Assembly: GCA_025331125.1 (NCBI GenBank)
Contig: JAOALB010000050.1
Span: forward strand, 186,001 to 250,000
Length of the DNA: 64,000 bases
From: Mycogone perniciosa
Lineage: Eukaryota; Ascomycota; Sordariomycetes; Hypocreales; Hypocreaceae
Direction: 5' to 3'
The notes under the pieces were generated by a model, which saw only the letters and a program-made list of their open reading frames with translations, searched no databases and had not been told where the DNA came from. A program made the position numbers and the translations under genes. This document shows, one piece after another, positions 10,465-21,121 of this stretch; position 1 is the first letter of the stretch; every line of letters begins with the position of its first letter.

Positions 10465-11628
10465 TCACGTTTGTTGGGTGAAGTCTCCAAGTGTCTGATC
10501 CATACGGATCAGGTATTCAACAAGCTCATTCGAGTCCTCTCTCACTCCATTATTGGCATCGTCATCGGCTCTGTTCTTGCGCTTTAGGAGTTCCTGGATA
10601 TTCTTTGACATCTGGTCATTAACACCGGTTAATGTCTGTATTTGGTTTGTCAATTCTTCCAGCTTGAAATTCTCGTTCTGACTTTCGGTTCTCTTGATCG
10701 TTTGCTACAAATGATCGTTCCAGCTTGCGTAATCCTTAAAAAAAGTAGGAAACTGTCTGGAGGGCTGGTCCGATGTTGTGTTCTGGGTGTTGTTTGTGGA
10801 AGTCGTTGGTAATGTTTTGAGAGTGCTTTCCTTGTCAGTAATGACAGCACATGGGACAGGAATATTCAACTGTTCACACATCCAGTCATAATCTTCCTGC
10901 TTTTCCGTGTTGACAAGACCAAACACGAGATTGACCACAGAGTTCTGGCCAGTGACGCCAATGACTTGGAACAAGTACATTTTGAAGCGGTTGGTCTTGT
11001 ATGTGTTGTCTAGACCTAGAACCTCAGGAAACCGCCTCTATATTGTCTCATACCAGGAGTATGACCAGAAGACCGACTTCACTTTGTTGTCATTATCGCA
11101 TCGGATGAAGTACATACCTTGTTGTTGAAGAATGTCTATTTATTGTTGTGTAGGTGTTAAGCCCTATAAAACCGACTGCCGAATTGCCTGACGATTATTG
11201 TTGATATCCTTAGGTCGAAAATAGACGGGATCCTTGCTTTGGGTGCGAAAAATATCACCCATTTCCCGGGCGCCAAGCGCTTTGTGTTGGGACAACGTCT
11301 TTTCAAGGCCGAGCTGCTCTTTTGTTCGGCGACAATGGATGGTGTGTGCGGACGGATCAAGTGATGTATTATGGTTATATTAACCTTCGAGGGCTCGGAA
11401 CGTCCAATTCTACTATGACCTTCTCATGGCAGGCAGTGAGTTTGAAGTGCAACTGATCTTGTTCGTTGCCGTTTCAAACGAGTCGAATTCTGGTGGCGGC
11501 AGAGGGAGCGGCCGGGTAATAAGTTCACTATCGGCATCATCAACGAGATGACCTTCTTCCTCCATTGTAGCGTTGGCGATAAAATTCGTGATACTGCTGT
11601 GGTGTTGAATTTGGTGTGTTGAAGTCAT
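10465..11628 (-). mobile_element. Decayed Mutator-like (MULE/Hop-type) DNA transposon, transposase pseudogene
   Basis: Read on the minus strand, fragments in shifting frames resemble a MULE transposase. An N-terminal part starts near 11628. A core follows, with a D-N-T-Y-K-T-N-R-F-K motif (near 11005), then QVIGVTG and VITDKE, as in the PF10551 family. In-frame stops interrupt the core, among them TAA in a Q-rich run and TAG before RRFPEV; these fit C-to-T changes of CAA and TGG. There are also frameshifts, and the segment between the second catalytic region and the C-terminus appears deleted. A C-terminal fragment ends at 10465. It cannot encode an active transposase. Terminal repeats and target duplications were not found, so the limits are those of the recognisable protein. 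Confidence 0.75.
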
Positions 11629-12386
11629 GTTGCAGCGTTATTTGCAGCTGTACTGTTTTTGGAGGGGCATAATAGCATGTAGGCTTAATAAATGGATATG
11701 TACGGAGAACGGATCACTTGTAGGCTAGTAAGAAGTTATACTTCAATTGAGCGCTTGAAATTTCTTTATTGAACATATGGGATACGCAGTACAGCATTAC
11801 TAGTGCCTGATTCACTATCTACCTGTCGTGAGATCTTGGAATCATCCAAATGGATTTCATCTATGTTCATATTAGCGACACGTCTTCCTGGCTAACGAGT
11901 GATATGAATAGTGAAGAGATGCCGTAGGTCAGAAGTCCGTTCCATTCATCGAGCCCGAAGGCCCTAACATAAGAGGTACCAGAATTAAATTAAACAAATG
12001 TGTTTATATCATCACGATATGTGGCAGGGGATAGGGATTGTGTGTGTAGCTGAAGCAAAAGCGTTTGACTTACCATGCACGTCTGACTCTGGTATTAGAA
12101 TTGAGTCTCTGTGGTGACTGTGAAATGTTGAATCCAAAGATCACGATTCGAAGTTTTTAAAGAAGAGAAGTCGCGTCAAAATTTCGCGGCCGCCTCAAGG
12201 ACCCAGATTTCACCACGTGACCGCGTAAGTACCCACTCCCAGCCACGAGCGGCACTTTCCGCCTCTGCCCTAACTAAGCGAAAATTTGCTACTCCCCCCA
12301 CAAGCCATCCTATTGATTGTTACTTGCAACATCACGATCAGCCACCGAGAACTTCGCATCCTCAGCACCACCACAAATCCGCCAAG
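11629..12386. promoter_or_regulatory. AT-rich flank of the MULE relic and RPS13 promoter
   Basis: The left half is A+T-rich and probably still part of the element. The right part is the RPS13 upstream region. It holds a CACGTGAC site (12214-12221), 166 bp before the ATG, and a pyrimidine-rich leader. Confidence 0.5.
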
Positions 12387-13073
12387 ATGGGTAGACTTCA
12401 CAGCAAGGGCAAGGGCATTTCGTCCTCCGCGATCCCCTACTCGCGCGCCGCTCCTTCGTGGCTCAAGACCACCCCGGAGCAGGTCGTCGACCAGATCTGC
12501 AAGCTGGCCAAGAAGGGTGCCACCCCCTCGCAGATTGGTGTTATCCTGCGCGACTCCCACGGCGTTGCCCAGGTCAAGGTCGTTACTGGTATGTTGGGAA
12601 AGGGTCGGTTCGATTCAAAGGCGCAATGCTAACTGGCTGAACAGGTAACCGAATTCTGCGAATTCTCAAGTCGAGCGGTACGAATCCTTGAACGAATCCT
12701 GGATGTGAATAGTCGATCGATATACACATCTTTATGGAGACTCCTCTCCACTGCCTCTGTGCGGTCAAGACTGACAGAGTGATCAAATAGGCCTCGCTCC
12801 GGATATTCCCGAGGACCTGTACATGCTGATCAAGAAGGTATGGCCAAATCATGATTTGGACGAACTCGCCAATAGATGTATGGCTAACACTCAGTTCAGG
12901 CTGTTGCCGTCCGCAAGCACCTTGAGCGCAACCGCAAGGACAAGGACTCCAAGTTCCGCCTCATTCTCATCGAGTCCCGAATCCACCGTCTGGCCCGTTA
13001 CTACAAGACCGTCAGTGTCCTGCCCCCCACCTGGAAGTACGAGTCCGCTACCGCCAGCACCATTGTCGCATAA
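12387..13073 (+). CDS. RPS13: 40S ribosomal protein S13 (uS15)
   Basis: Four exons: 12387-12588, 12645-12677, 12791-12837 and 12900-13073, giving 151 residues, the standard length of eukaryotic uS15. It is a structural protein of the 40S subunit. The start MGRLHSKGKGIS, the central RDSHGVAQVK and the C-terminal YYKTVSVLPPTWKYES are diagnostic. All splice sites are GT-AG; introns are 56, 113, and 62 bp. The 113-bp second intron was inspected for a box C/D snoRNA, as in the human gene, but no convincing C and D pair was seen. The gene converges on SDC1 256 bp downstream. Confidence 0.98.
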
Positions 13074-13328
13074 ACGGTTTCGATCATGGTAGTGGAGGTT
13101 TCTCGGGTCTTGGAGTTGGGGACATTTATGGAAAAGTTGCATTTAGAGCCATGATGCTTCTGCGCTGGTCTTAAAGACCGAGACAGCAGTCAACTGCTCA
13201 AAATGGAAAGCAATTGAACTGCTCAAAATGTATATGTGCCGTGGTATCCTTAAAAACCCTTTGACCCGTATTTTGAACACCTCAAACGCCCGCTCATGCC
13301 TGTCTTGAAACTCTACAATAGTATTGAC

Positions 13329-13884
13329 TCAACTGGTGCCCTCCAACTCTCTTGACTTTTGTAACAAGTACTCGCCCAAAACGCGCAACGGTTCATCGGG
13401 TCTGCGTTAGGTTAGTACTACCCGTTCTATGTACGGCCCTGGCCTAACCACGTACTGGTCTTTTGCGAGTATCTTCATCCCCTCTAATAGCACGCCGGTC
13501 ACTTTTGTGTTTAAATATCGTCGTGTTGAATCGCCATGCGGAGGTGCCTCTGATGGCATCGAAAACCCTGGGTCCGGATGTGCTGAAGCAGCTCGCGAGC
13601 CTTGCGCAGGCGTTCCCGTCCGTGGTGCAGGGCTGGGGGCGAACGTCGCGGGCGCAGGAGACTGTTTGGCAAAGTCAATAAATCGCAGGCACTCCGTGAA
13701 AGGCCTCTCGTCACAAGCCGAGGGAGGGTTTGTATCTTACCGCAGCTTGGTCGGCTGGCGCATCAGACATTACAATGTCCCTTGGTGGTGAGTCTAGTGC
13801 CTGGGCTTGTAGCGCTGTTGTACCGGCTGGCTCATTGTTGGAAATTGCCACTTGCGGGATGTCTTTGGAGACTTCGTCGGCCAT
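13329..13884 (-). CDS. SDC1: COMPASS complex subunit SDC1 (Dpy-30 homologue)
   Basis: Three short exons: 13884-13741, 13661-13456 and 13401-13329, giving 140 residues. No single exon is long enough to stand out. Donors are GTAAGA and GTACGT; intron 2 has an ACTAACC branch point and a CAG acceptor. The first 90 residues are disordered and Ala/Pro-rich. Residues about 94-136 form the Dpy-30 motif, with RRYLNTKVTGVLLEGMKILA followed by PLRVLGEYL and a short helical end. SDC1/Dpy-30 dimerises and binds the Bre2/Ash2L subunit of the Set1 H3K4 methyltransferase complex in the nucleus. The gene is convergent with RPS13 and divergent from FAN1 (280 bp). Confidence 0.92.
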
Positions 13885-14164
13885 CTTCTCAAACTACTTC
13901 GCTGTCAATTCGTTGCATGAATTTATCACGGCGAGAGAGATGGCAGGCCGCTTTCACTTCCACAAGGTACCATGTACTCTGGGCTAAGTGGCGTGGGCAG
14001 CTTACCTAGTAGTAGATTGGAGGCGGATGGTCAGCTGACTTCGCGTTTAGCTGTTCACGGGAGTTCGCGTCAACGTTCTGTTGTCTCGTGCGTGATGGAG
14101 CTGGTGCATCCAGTCTCTCTATGCTTTTGCGATTCAGTGATTCGGTCCTTGAAATGGGACAGCT

Positions 14165-16825
14165 ATGGAAGCCTTTGTGAAAAGACTGCCGCAGAGAGAG
14201 TCTGCGACTCGCGATGCCCCGACAGCGTCACATTCGGCACCTAAGGGGGAAAGACCGTCCAAGCGATTGAAGAGGGACGAAATCAGTGATTCGGAGTCTA
14301 GTGAATCAGAAGGGCTTCAAAATTATCATGGTGGAAAACAGAATGACCATGAAGAAAGCCCAATCGACGATGGAGCTCAGCGTCAGGTCACTGATTTCGA
14401 GAATGCGTTACCACCAATTCAGACAGACAATGAAGCTATTGAGGAGTACGAGGGATTCAAGTCATCTCAATTGAGTGTTGATGGAAATGGCACCACCGAA
14501 AAGACACGACCTCTATGGATAAAAGGGAGGAGCTCGATCTATGTTGATGCCTTTAACCTTGCGCTAGACACAGTCCTTGAAGAGGAGTCTCAGCTGTTTG
14601 ATGAGAAAGAGATGGAGATATTCAAGCAATGGAGAAATTTGGATTACGAAGCACAGTATTTGTATGTAAATGCGCTTATTTGATCATCCGGTGCTCACGA
14701 GATACACAGATATGTTCGCTTGTTCCTCAGAAAGACTGCAGCCTGGCATCGGTCCGCCCGTTTAGGATACTATGAGGATGTTTCAGACCCGGACACCGCT
14801 ATCGAAACTCTCCAGAGAGTTCGAGACTTGCCACAGACAGCTTCGCCATGCATAATAGATCAAATTCCAGGCATTGAACTCGAAGCCTTTGAAGGGGGAG
14901 AGACATTCACATTTGCCGATGCATCTGATGAACTCATTACAACAGTTGAGGAGGCAGCATCACTATTATATCTCGATGAGCTCAAAGCATTGGCTAAAGA
15001 GGCCAAGGTCCAGGGGAGAACCAAGGCCGATCTCGTCAAGGCACTCTGTCGGATGAGCCTGCAACAAACCGGACTGATGGCTTTAGGCATCAGCAGACGG
15101 AACAATTGCGAATCGAGTCCATCTGAGGGCTCAGAGTCTCGTATCTCCAAGGAGAATATCAGGCCATCAAAGGAAGATTCCAATCGGGAACAGCATTTTC
15201 TGGTCAAAATACTCGCGATCGCCGGACCATGCATTCGTGTGTCTCCACTCACGTTCAAGCTCTTTGAGCGAGTCCATTTGGTCTTCTACAGGTCAACAGA
15301 GTGGACAGAAAAATCGCTTACGACTATCATCCTAGCCAAGATTGCAAGGAGGAACTTTCCCGAGTATATCGTGTGCCGTTCGTCAACCATCTTTGCCTCT
15401 CGAATGCATCTGTTGGAGTTTGAGGCTGCAATACGGCTAGAGGCGGAAGTCGACAGCGTTTTGGAATCTAGTGGTCCGCTAGAGGAGATTGGTTCCCAGA
15501 AAATCACGGAAATCTTCGACAAAGTCTATCCCCGATGGAAGTCATTGGTCGCTGAGGAAGCAGACAAGGAGCGTCGGGTCTATGAGATGGGCGAGGGTGC
15601 GTATCTCCGGAGATTCAACCCTGCTCACTCTTATACTCGGATCATAGTAAAAGAAGCCTTCGTTCTTGGAAGACTCAAGAATTACATCAGAGAGCATGAG
15701 CTATTAACCGAGCTTCTCGGCCAAAGGCTCTTTCACTTGGCTCGGAGGGGCTCATGGTATCAACGCAAGGCTCTCTTGGAGGAACATTACATGCCAAAAC
15801 TAGATCCGAATCTCACCTCACAGGATCTGGAGCTGAAAAAGAAGCGATGGAGAGCAATAGCGGCTTCAACTTGCGAAGCCGGTTTGCAAGACCCCGACTG
15901 CCACCTCATACACCACTACGATCTCCAGAAACGTCTCGTCAAATTGGAGAAGAAGCTCCGCATTCCTCGGCGGCTTCAACACGACTTTGGGCATGTTCGA
16001 CTCGCTGACCCCCTGGAGATTTTTGTCGAGGGGATTCAACTAAAGCGTGATATACCCCCAAAACCAGGTGGCCAAGCTACCAGCACAAAGACTGTTTGGT
16101 TGGATGAGCTGGACTCGGGGGGTGAATGTAGTGTAGAGGAAATGTGCTTGAGCCACTTTAGGTCACAAGGATGGAAGGGCTATCACGCCGAGGGTGGTAT
16201 AGTACGCACTCTTTTTGCTTACCTCTTCTACGACATACTGTTCCTCTACATCCCCAACGTGTTTCAGACAGCTTTTCAGGCCTGTCCTCTAGACTTGCAT
16301 ACCGATGCCTTCTTCCCTGCTCGTGCGTCGGAAATTAACCACCGGCTCGTCGAGATTGCCAATGGGGAAGGGGAACGGCTGTTGCGGGGGGTCTGGGAGA
16401 GGGAGCACGACCGAAGAACCAGTGTGATAGGGCTTAACTGGGATTTCGAGGTGGAGGACCTGACAGAGCTGGTGCGTTGCTTCGAAGGAAGCGCGCTGGC
16501 TGCATTGTGCAAGGTGATGGCACAAGAATACAGGCAGCGAGGAGGTGGCATCCCGGACCTGATCCTCTGGCGGGCCATGGAAGCTGCCAAAGAGGGTGCC
16601 CCAGATGTTGAACCAGGGAAAGCAAGAGGGGAAGTCATGTTCGCCGAGGTGAAGAGTGCAAACGACAGGTTGAGCGATACCCAACGGCTGTGGATCCATG
16701 TTCTCACAGGTGCCGGGGTCAAGGTGGCTCTGTGCAATGCCGTCGCCAAGGAGGTCAGAGAGGTCGACTACTCGGCCATGCCTGACTGTGCCTACAGACT
16801 CGCTCTTGTGACGGATGTCACTTGA
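14165..16825 (+). CDS. FAN1: Fanconi-associated nuclease 1 homologue (VRR_NUC)
   Basis: Two exons, 14165-14661 and 14710-16825, joined by a 48-bp intron (GTATGT..CACAG), giving 870 residues. FAN1 is a structure-specific 5' flap endo/exonuclease acting in interstrand-crosslink repair. The N-terminus is acidic and Ser-rich with a basic RPSKRLKR stretch, likely an NLS. A SAP-like segment lies around LKALAKEAKVQGRTKADLV, and a TPR-like middle follows. The C-terminal ~110 residues are the VRR_NUC nuclease with GIPDLILW, FAEVKSANDRLSDTQRLW and WIHVL, so the PD..ExK catalytic residues are present. The conserved AEGGIVRTLFAYLFYDILF segment of FAN1 proteins is also seen. The start is the first in-frame ATG. 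Confidence 0.94.
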
Positions 16826-19800
16826 AATGTGGGGATGGAGGTGTACATCTTGGGTGGGTAGCCTGGATGCCCTCAAGGGCGAAGCAGACCCCTCTCCTAC
16901 AGGACGATATAGTTTGCCATGTGCAAACTAATAACATCGCGAAGGATTCGAGAGTAAGATGAATTCGCCTACACTCACTAATGGGATCTATAAAAAGCTC
17001 CGTGTCATGATCTATTCCCGTCTCCCATGGTTCGTTCGTCCTCCTGTTCTAAAATTAGTCGTTTCAGAACGCTTTTAGAGGCCAGGAAAGGCCGCATCCC
17101 GCGACGGCATAGCCCGGCTTCGGTAGGCTGAAACAGCCTGTTTTCCCCAAGTCTTGTTCGAACTCTGCCTCCTTCGCGTTTCGGAACTGCACAGCATTGA
17201 GCAAGGAGCCTTCCCGGAAGCCTTGCTTATTCGACTTACAACAACTAAAACCAATTGGGATGACTTGCAGTCTTAGCGGAGCATCGTCACGATCCTCCCT
17301 GTCGGGTGAACAGCACACGCACACGCAGTGTGAAAGAGACTTAAAAGTGTGCTGGTGACGATGATTGGGGGTATCAGCAGGGGTGTGATGAGTTAATTGA
17401 CGGAGCTGAAGTCCCAACCCAGCGGTGAACCATGGGTTAGCCTCGTGGGCTAGTTGAGGTCTCGCGTGGGAGGATCATCTCTGTTCGCGTGCTCGGCAGT
17501 TGCTCATTGCAAAAGAGTCGGAGGGCATCCGAGACTAGGAGTCTCATGAGCTACTACAAAGTACTACTATTACTACCTGTCGTATTCCAAGCGGACGGCA
17601 ACTAAGGCAATGCTCTCTCGCTTACACAGTCTCGATCTCTCTGGTCCCAAGCCATCGAAGCAGGCTAACTGGCTCTTCTATCCTCGCCCTCGCCGAATTG
17701 CTGCGATAAGGCGCTTGTTTCTGCCCCCCTCTGTTTCTCACTCTCGCAGCACGCACTCGCACGCACAGAGGCTAGTGCAGCTAGATGCATCACGCTCTCG
17801 CAGTAGCCAGGTGGTAATTTATGTACGCCGACATACATACAGCACAGTACAGCACAACACAGCACAGCAAAAGCATTGACTCCACCCCCCTCCCCACCCC
17901 CCAGTGGATGGACAGGACAGGGGAACAGCGAACAGACAAACGAGTAACAGTAGCAACGATGGGAACGAGCGACAGCAGCAGCGACGGCTTGGCCTTGTGC
18001 ATCTGACAATGTGTTGCCCACACATCAGGGCGCTTAGATCCCGGCCAATCACATCCGCGGACCCAGCCGGGTGGGTGACCGGCACGACCGCGCCGGCCAA
18101 TGAGACGCGCTGCGGGATCTTCGACTGGCGCTTAGAGAGGCCACTAGACAAGGGGGTTGTGTTGGGTCGTTTCCTTTGTCTTGCTAAAAAAAGAGCCAGT
18201 CGCTGCTTTTACCCTCTCCTGTTTTTTTTGTGCCAGGGACCGGGGGGGAGGGTGTGTGGCCAGTGACATCGGCGTGCCATCACAATGGGGGCCGTCCCTG
18301 AGGGATGGGACGGGGAGTGAGACACAAGCAGAGAGGAGGCAGAGAGAGACGGCGAAGAGGAGGAAAATGCCTCGAGAGTGCGTGCGTGAAGAGTGTGAAT
18401 GCGCCATCACAGCGCATATGATTATGTATGACGACGGGAACCGGAGCTGGGGGAGGGGCGTGTAAGAGCAAGCCAAGGCCTATTACAACAAAAGCTCAGA
18501 TCGAGATATCCCAGACTGGTGATCACTGCACACGCACATACATACACAGCGGCATCAGACAGACCTGTTGGCCTGACACTGCCCAGGACCTGCCTGCTCC
18601 AGCGACGGCCAGCGACCTGTCATACATGCATATTCATGCAGTCAAACATCCACCACTATCACCCAGTAGAAATCCAAGCCAAGCCCAGCCAAGCGGTTGC
18701 AAGGGCCCGGCCCTCCTCCTCCTCCTCTTTCTTTCTTTCCCATATCAGCGCGGAGTAGGCAATGTAGAGGGCAGAAAAACAAAGAGAGCAGACAGACAGA
18801 AACGCGGCGGCCGACAATGGGGCGGCGGGTAGATGCTTCCCGCCCCGGCCCAATATCCGGCCCATACCACACACTTTCTCTGTGTCTCCCTCCCACACAC
18901 ACACGCACACACGCACACACACGTCCTGTCATCGTCCAGCCCATCATATCAACATGACTCGATCCGTCACAACAAGGAAGGTCCCCGGCGGATAGATAGA
19001 TTAGACCACACACGCCGTATCTCAGAAACAAAACAATACAAAACAATAAACAAACATGCCTCCATGCTGAACGGTCACTCGCTGCAAGCCATGACGCACA
19101 AAGAACGACATCCCCAATAAACCATTTGCTTCGGTCTGTGGCTACCTGCGTATTATAGTGGTAATATGCGTGCGTTGTCCATTCGTATATGTACGTTCGT
19201 ACATACACGGAAAGCAAAAAAATGCCCGCCTGTCTGCCTGTCTGCCTGTCTGCCACTGTTTTCCTGTCTTGTCTCTGCCTCTCTCTCTCTTTTTTTTTTT
19301 AACGAGGTGGACTCCTCTCGCGCTTTGCGTCGATATGATCCACTCACATAGCCACGGGAGGTGGAGAGAAAGAGCCATATATGCGGCCCGTCCTGCGACC
19401 GTTTTCCTTTCGAGAAAGAGAGGTAATAGTATTAGGTAGGTGGGAGGGACGGAACATAAATTTTATTACTACATGCTCTGTACAAATGATGTGCTCTGCT
19501 GCGCACAAGCAGATGATATTTATTACTGGGTGTAAGCAGCATGTGATGAGGATGAGTGGCACATACATACAGAGTACACAGAAATACAATCACAGATCGG
19601 TAGGAAACCGATGGTTCATTTTGTTTGTTTGGCGTCAATAAACACTCATTTTGGGTCTGTATCCTGCCTACGCTCGAACATCTATGTATGTAGTCCGCAG
19701 CGTATTAGTCGTCAGCCACCCTCCGTTCTGAGCATCGCATCGCCATGCACATCTCATCGCCTGACCCAATCCCACCCCGCTTAGACCAGACCAAGCCATC

Positions 19801-20119
19801 TGCGGCCCGGTCCAGCCCATGGTATCAAACAGATCCAGAACGCTGCGCCCACTCCAAAGAAGAGGGCACATTGCGAATGAAACGCCATCCAACTCCTCCG
19901 AAAGGAAAGGGGAAAAAAAGGAGAACAAAGCCTTCCAAATCTTCCAAGACATTCTTACCTCCCAAGCGCCGTTTCCGGGTGGAGAAGAAAGAAAATAAGA
20001 AGTGAATCGACACAAAATAGTAATAGGAAAAATAGTAAGAAACTCCCACGCCTCTCTTTCCAAAGTATACGCCGGTAGTTTCATGCCGGGGCTTGCCCAG
20101 GTTTAAATGGTTGTAAGCG
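16826..20119. other. Gene-poor 3.3 kb between convergent genes
   Basis: No supported CDS. Two identical CCGGCCAAT elements (18041-18049 and 18093-18101) sit in a G+C-rich patch. Downstream are long homopyrimidine/purine tracts and simple repeats: CA-rich at 18893-18922 and a CTGCCTGT repeat at about 19226-19254. Long frames here are low-complexity and lack family similarity. The length is unusual for a tail-to-tail spacer, and a non-coding transcript is possible. Confidence 0.45.
18893..18922. repeat. (CA)n-type microsatellite
   Basis: An imperfect CA tract interrupted by single G substitutions (CGCACACACG type). Confidence 0.85.
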
Positions 20120-20260
20120 TCATGTCGTCGACTTCAGCTCGGCCAGCGTATTAGTGCTGAAGGTTTCATAAAAGCGCGCCTCCTCTTTCATGCTTTTTGC
20201 AGGTTCCCATAGGGAATGTACGAGTAGTAGTCGGTCATCTAGACAAGAAAGGAAAAACAT
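20120..20260 (-). CDS. Possible 46-residue small protein or 3'-UTR ORF
   Basis: An ATG at 20260 opens 46 codons ending at 20120. The composition is protein-like, with an amphipathic charged half (segments LLLVHSLWEPAKSMKEEARF and FYETFSTNTLAELK). It lies 124 bp downstream of, and on the same strand as, the gene at 20385-21080. A strong 3' splice signal (TTAACTAACA branch point, pyrimidine tract, TAG at 20241-20239) lies inside its first codons. The segment could therefore instead be a 3'-UTR exon of the upstream gene, in which case the frame would start at the internal Met. I recognise no family. Confidence 0.3.
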   Translation of the reverse strand: MFFLSCLDDRLLLVHSLWEPAKSMKEEARFYETFSTNTLAELKSTT

Positions 20261-20384
20261 GCAGTGGTGTGTTAGTTAAAGAGTAGTCGGTTGTTGGTAG
20301 ATGCGCCATCGATGAAAGAAAATAGTCCAATCCCATGTCATAGGTGTCGTTACGTGGCCGTCAAAACATGTCATCATTCGTCCT

Positions 20385-21080
20385 TCACTCCACCTTCCGT
20401 CGCTTCCCTCTAGGAGCCGGATCCATCTTGGGAGTGTAAGTGACAGTCCTCGTGACTACTTCCCGGATATGCCGTACGCTGGTGCGGGATGGCTTCTGCT
20501 TCTTCGGGTCCTGGTAAGCCTTGATGGCGGCATCCCAATCGAACACAGAATGGATCGACCTCGCACTGAAGGGAGATCTCAGGGCTCTCGCACTCATTGG
20601 TGAGTCCAGGTTAGAGATGGCGGGGCTTGGGGGCAGCTTCAGGCTTGGGAAGCAGGCTGCACCGGTTGGAGGAGCAGACATTGGCAACGGCGCCGTGAAC
20701 GGGGTTGGAGGAATAGCAGTTGCTGACGCTGGCGAAGAGGGTTTGCTGCTGCTGGCACTCGAGGTGGTGGGAGAAGGGCGTTCATCTGTAGGAGAGCGAT
20801 CGGACTTGTCGCTGACAGCGGACATTGGCACAGAGTCGGGAGTAGATTCGCCCGAGGCCAAAGCCGGAGAGTTGAGTGACATGGCTTTGGAGAGGAAATC
20901 GGTATAGGCCAATGGCGGGCTGATGGGCGTCTTGATGAAGGAGGGATCAGGTTTGAAAGCGAATAATGCCGACCTGGGAGTAGCCGTGTTGGCAGAGACA
21001 GAGGCAGAGGAGATCTCGGAAGGGAATGTGCTCGTCACAGGAGTGGAGAGCTTCCCCAGCTTTGGCTTAGCAGTAGGCAT
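20385..21080 (-). CDS. Conserved-type disordered Ser/Pro-rich protein, function unknown
   Basis: A single exon of 231 residues from the ATG at 21080 (context CCGCCATGC). The frame stays open upstream to 21155 and beyond, but only with non-ATG codons. The protein is almost entirely low-complexity Ser/Thr/Pro/Ala sequence with several SP/TP sites. A short ordered-looking segment near the C-terminus (SVFDWDAAIKAYQDPKK, then RHIREVVTRTVTYTPKM) looks constrained. It ends in a basic RGKRRK, a candidate NLS. I know similar unnamed proteins in Sordariomycetes only vaguely and assign no function. A good acceptor (CACTTGTAG before 21240) suggests a 5'-UTR intron, and a 3'-UTR intron is also possible. 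Confidence 0.75.
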   Translation of the reverse strand: MPTAKPKLGKLSTPVTSTFPSEISSASVSANTATPRSALFAFKPDPSFIKTPISPPLAYTDFLSKAMSLNSPALASGESTPDSVPMSAVSDKSDRSPTDERPSPTTSSASSSKPSSPASATAIPPTPFTAPLPMSAPPTGAACFPSLKLPPSPAISNLDSPMSARALRSPFSARSIHSVFDWDAAIKAYQDPKKQKPSRTSVRHIREVVTRTVTYTPKMDPAPRGKRRKVE

Positions 21081-21092
21081 GGCGGTGGTATA

Positions 21093-21121
21093 GTTGAGTT
21101 GAGTTGAGTTGAGTGGAGTTG
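21093..21121. repeat. (GAGTT)n pentanucleotide repeat in 5' leader
   Basis: About five imperfect copies lie just upstream of the ATG of the minus-strand gene; on its mRNA this reads as a CAACT/TCAAC repeat. Confidence 0.85.

Noticed and set aside
12678..12790. Possible box C/D snoRNA in RPS13 intron 2
   Set aside because: A CTGA is present, but no proper C box or terminal stem was seen.
18060..18090. GCCGGGTGGGTGACC stretch resembling part of a 5S rRNA
   Set aside because: The rest of the 5S sequence and its internal control regions are absent.
18642..19256. 204-codon minus-strand frame
   Set aside because: Its length comes from CA and CTGCC repeats; no protein-like composition.
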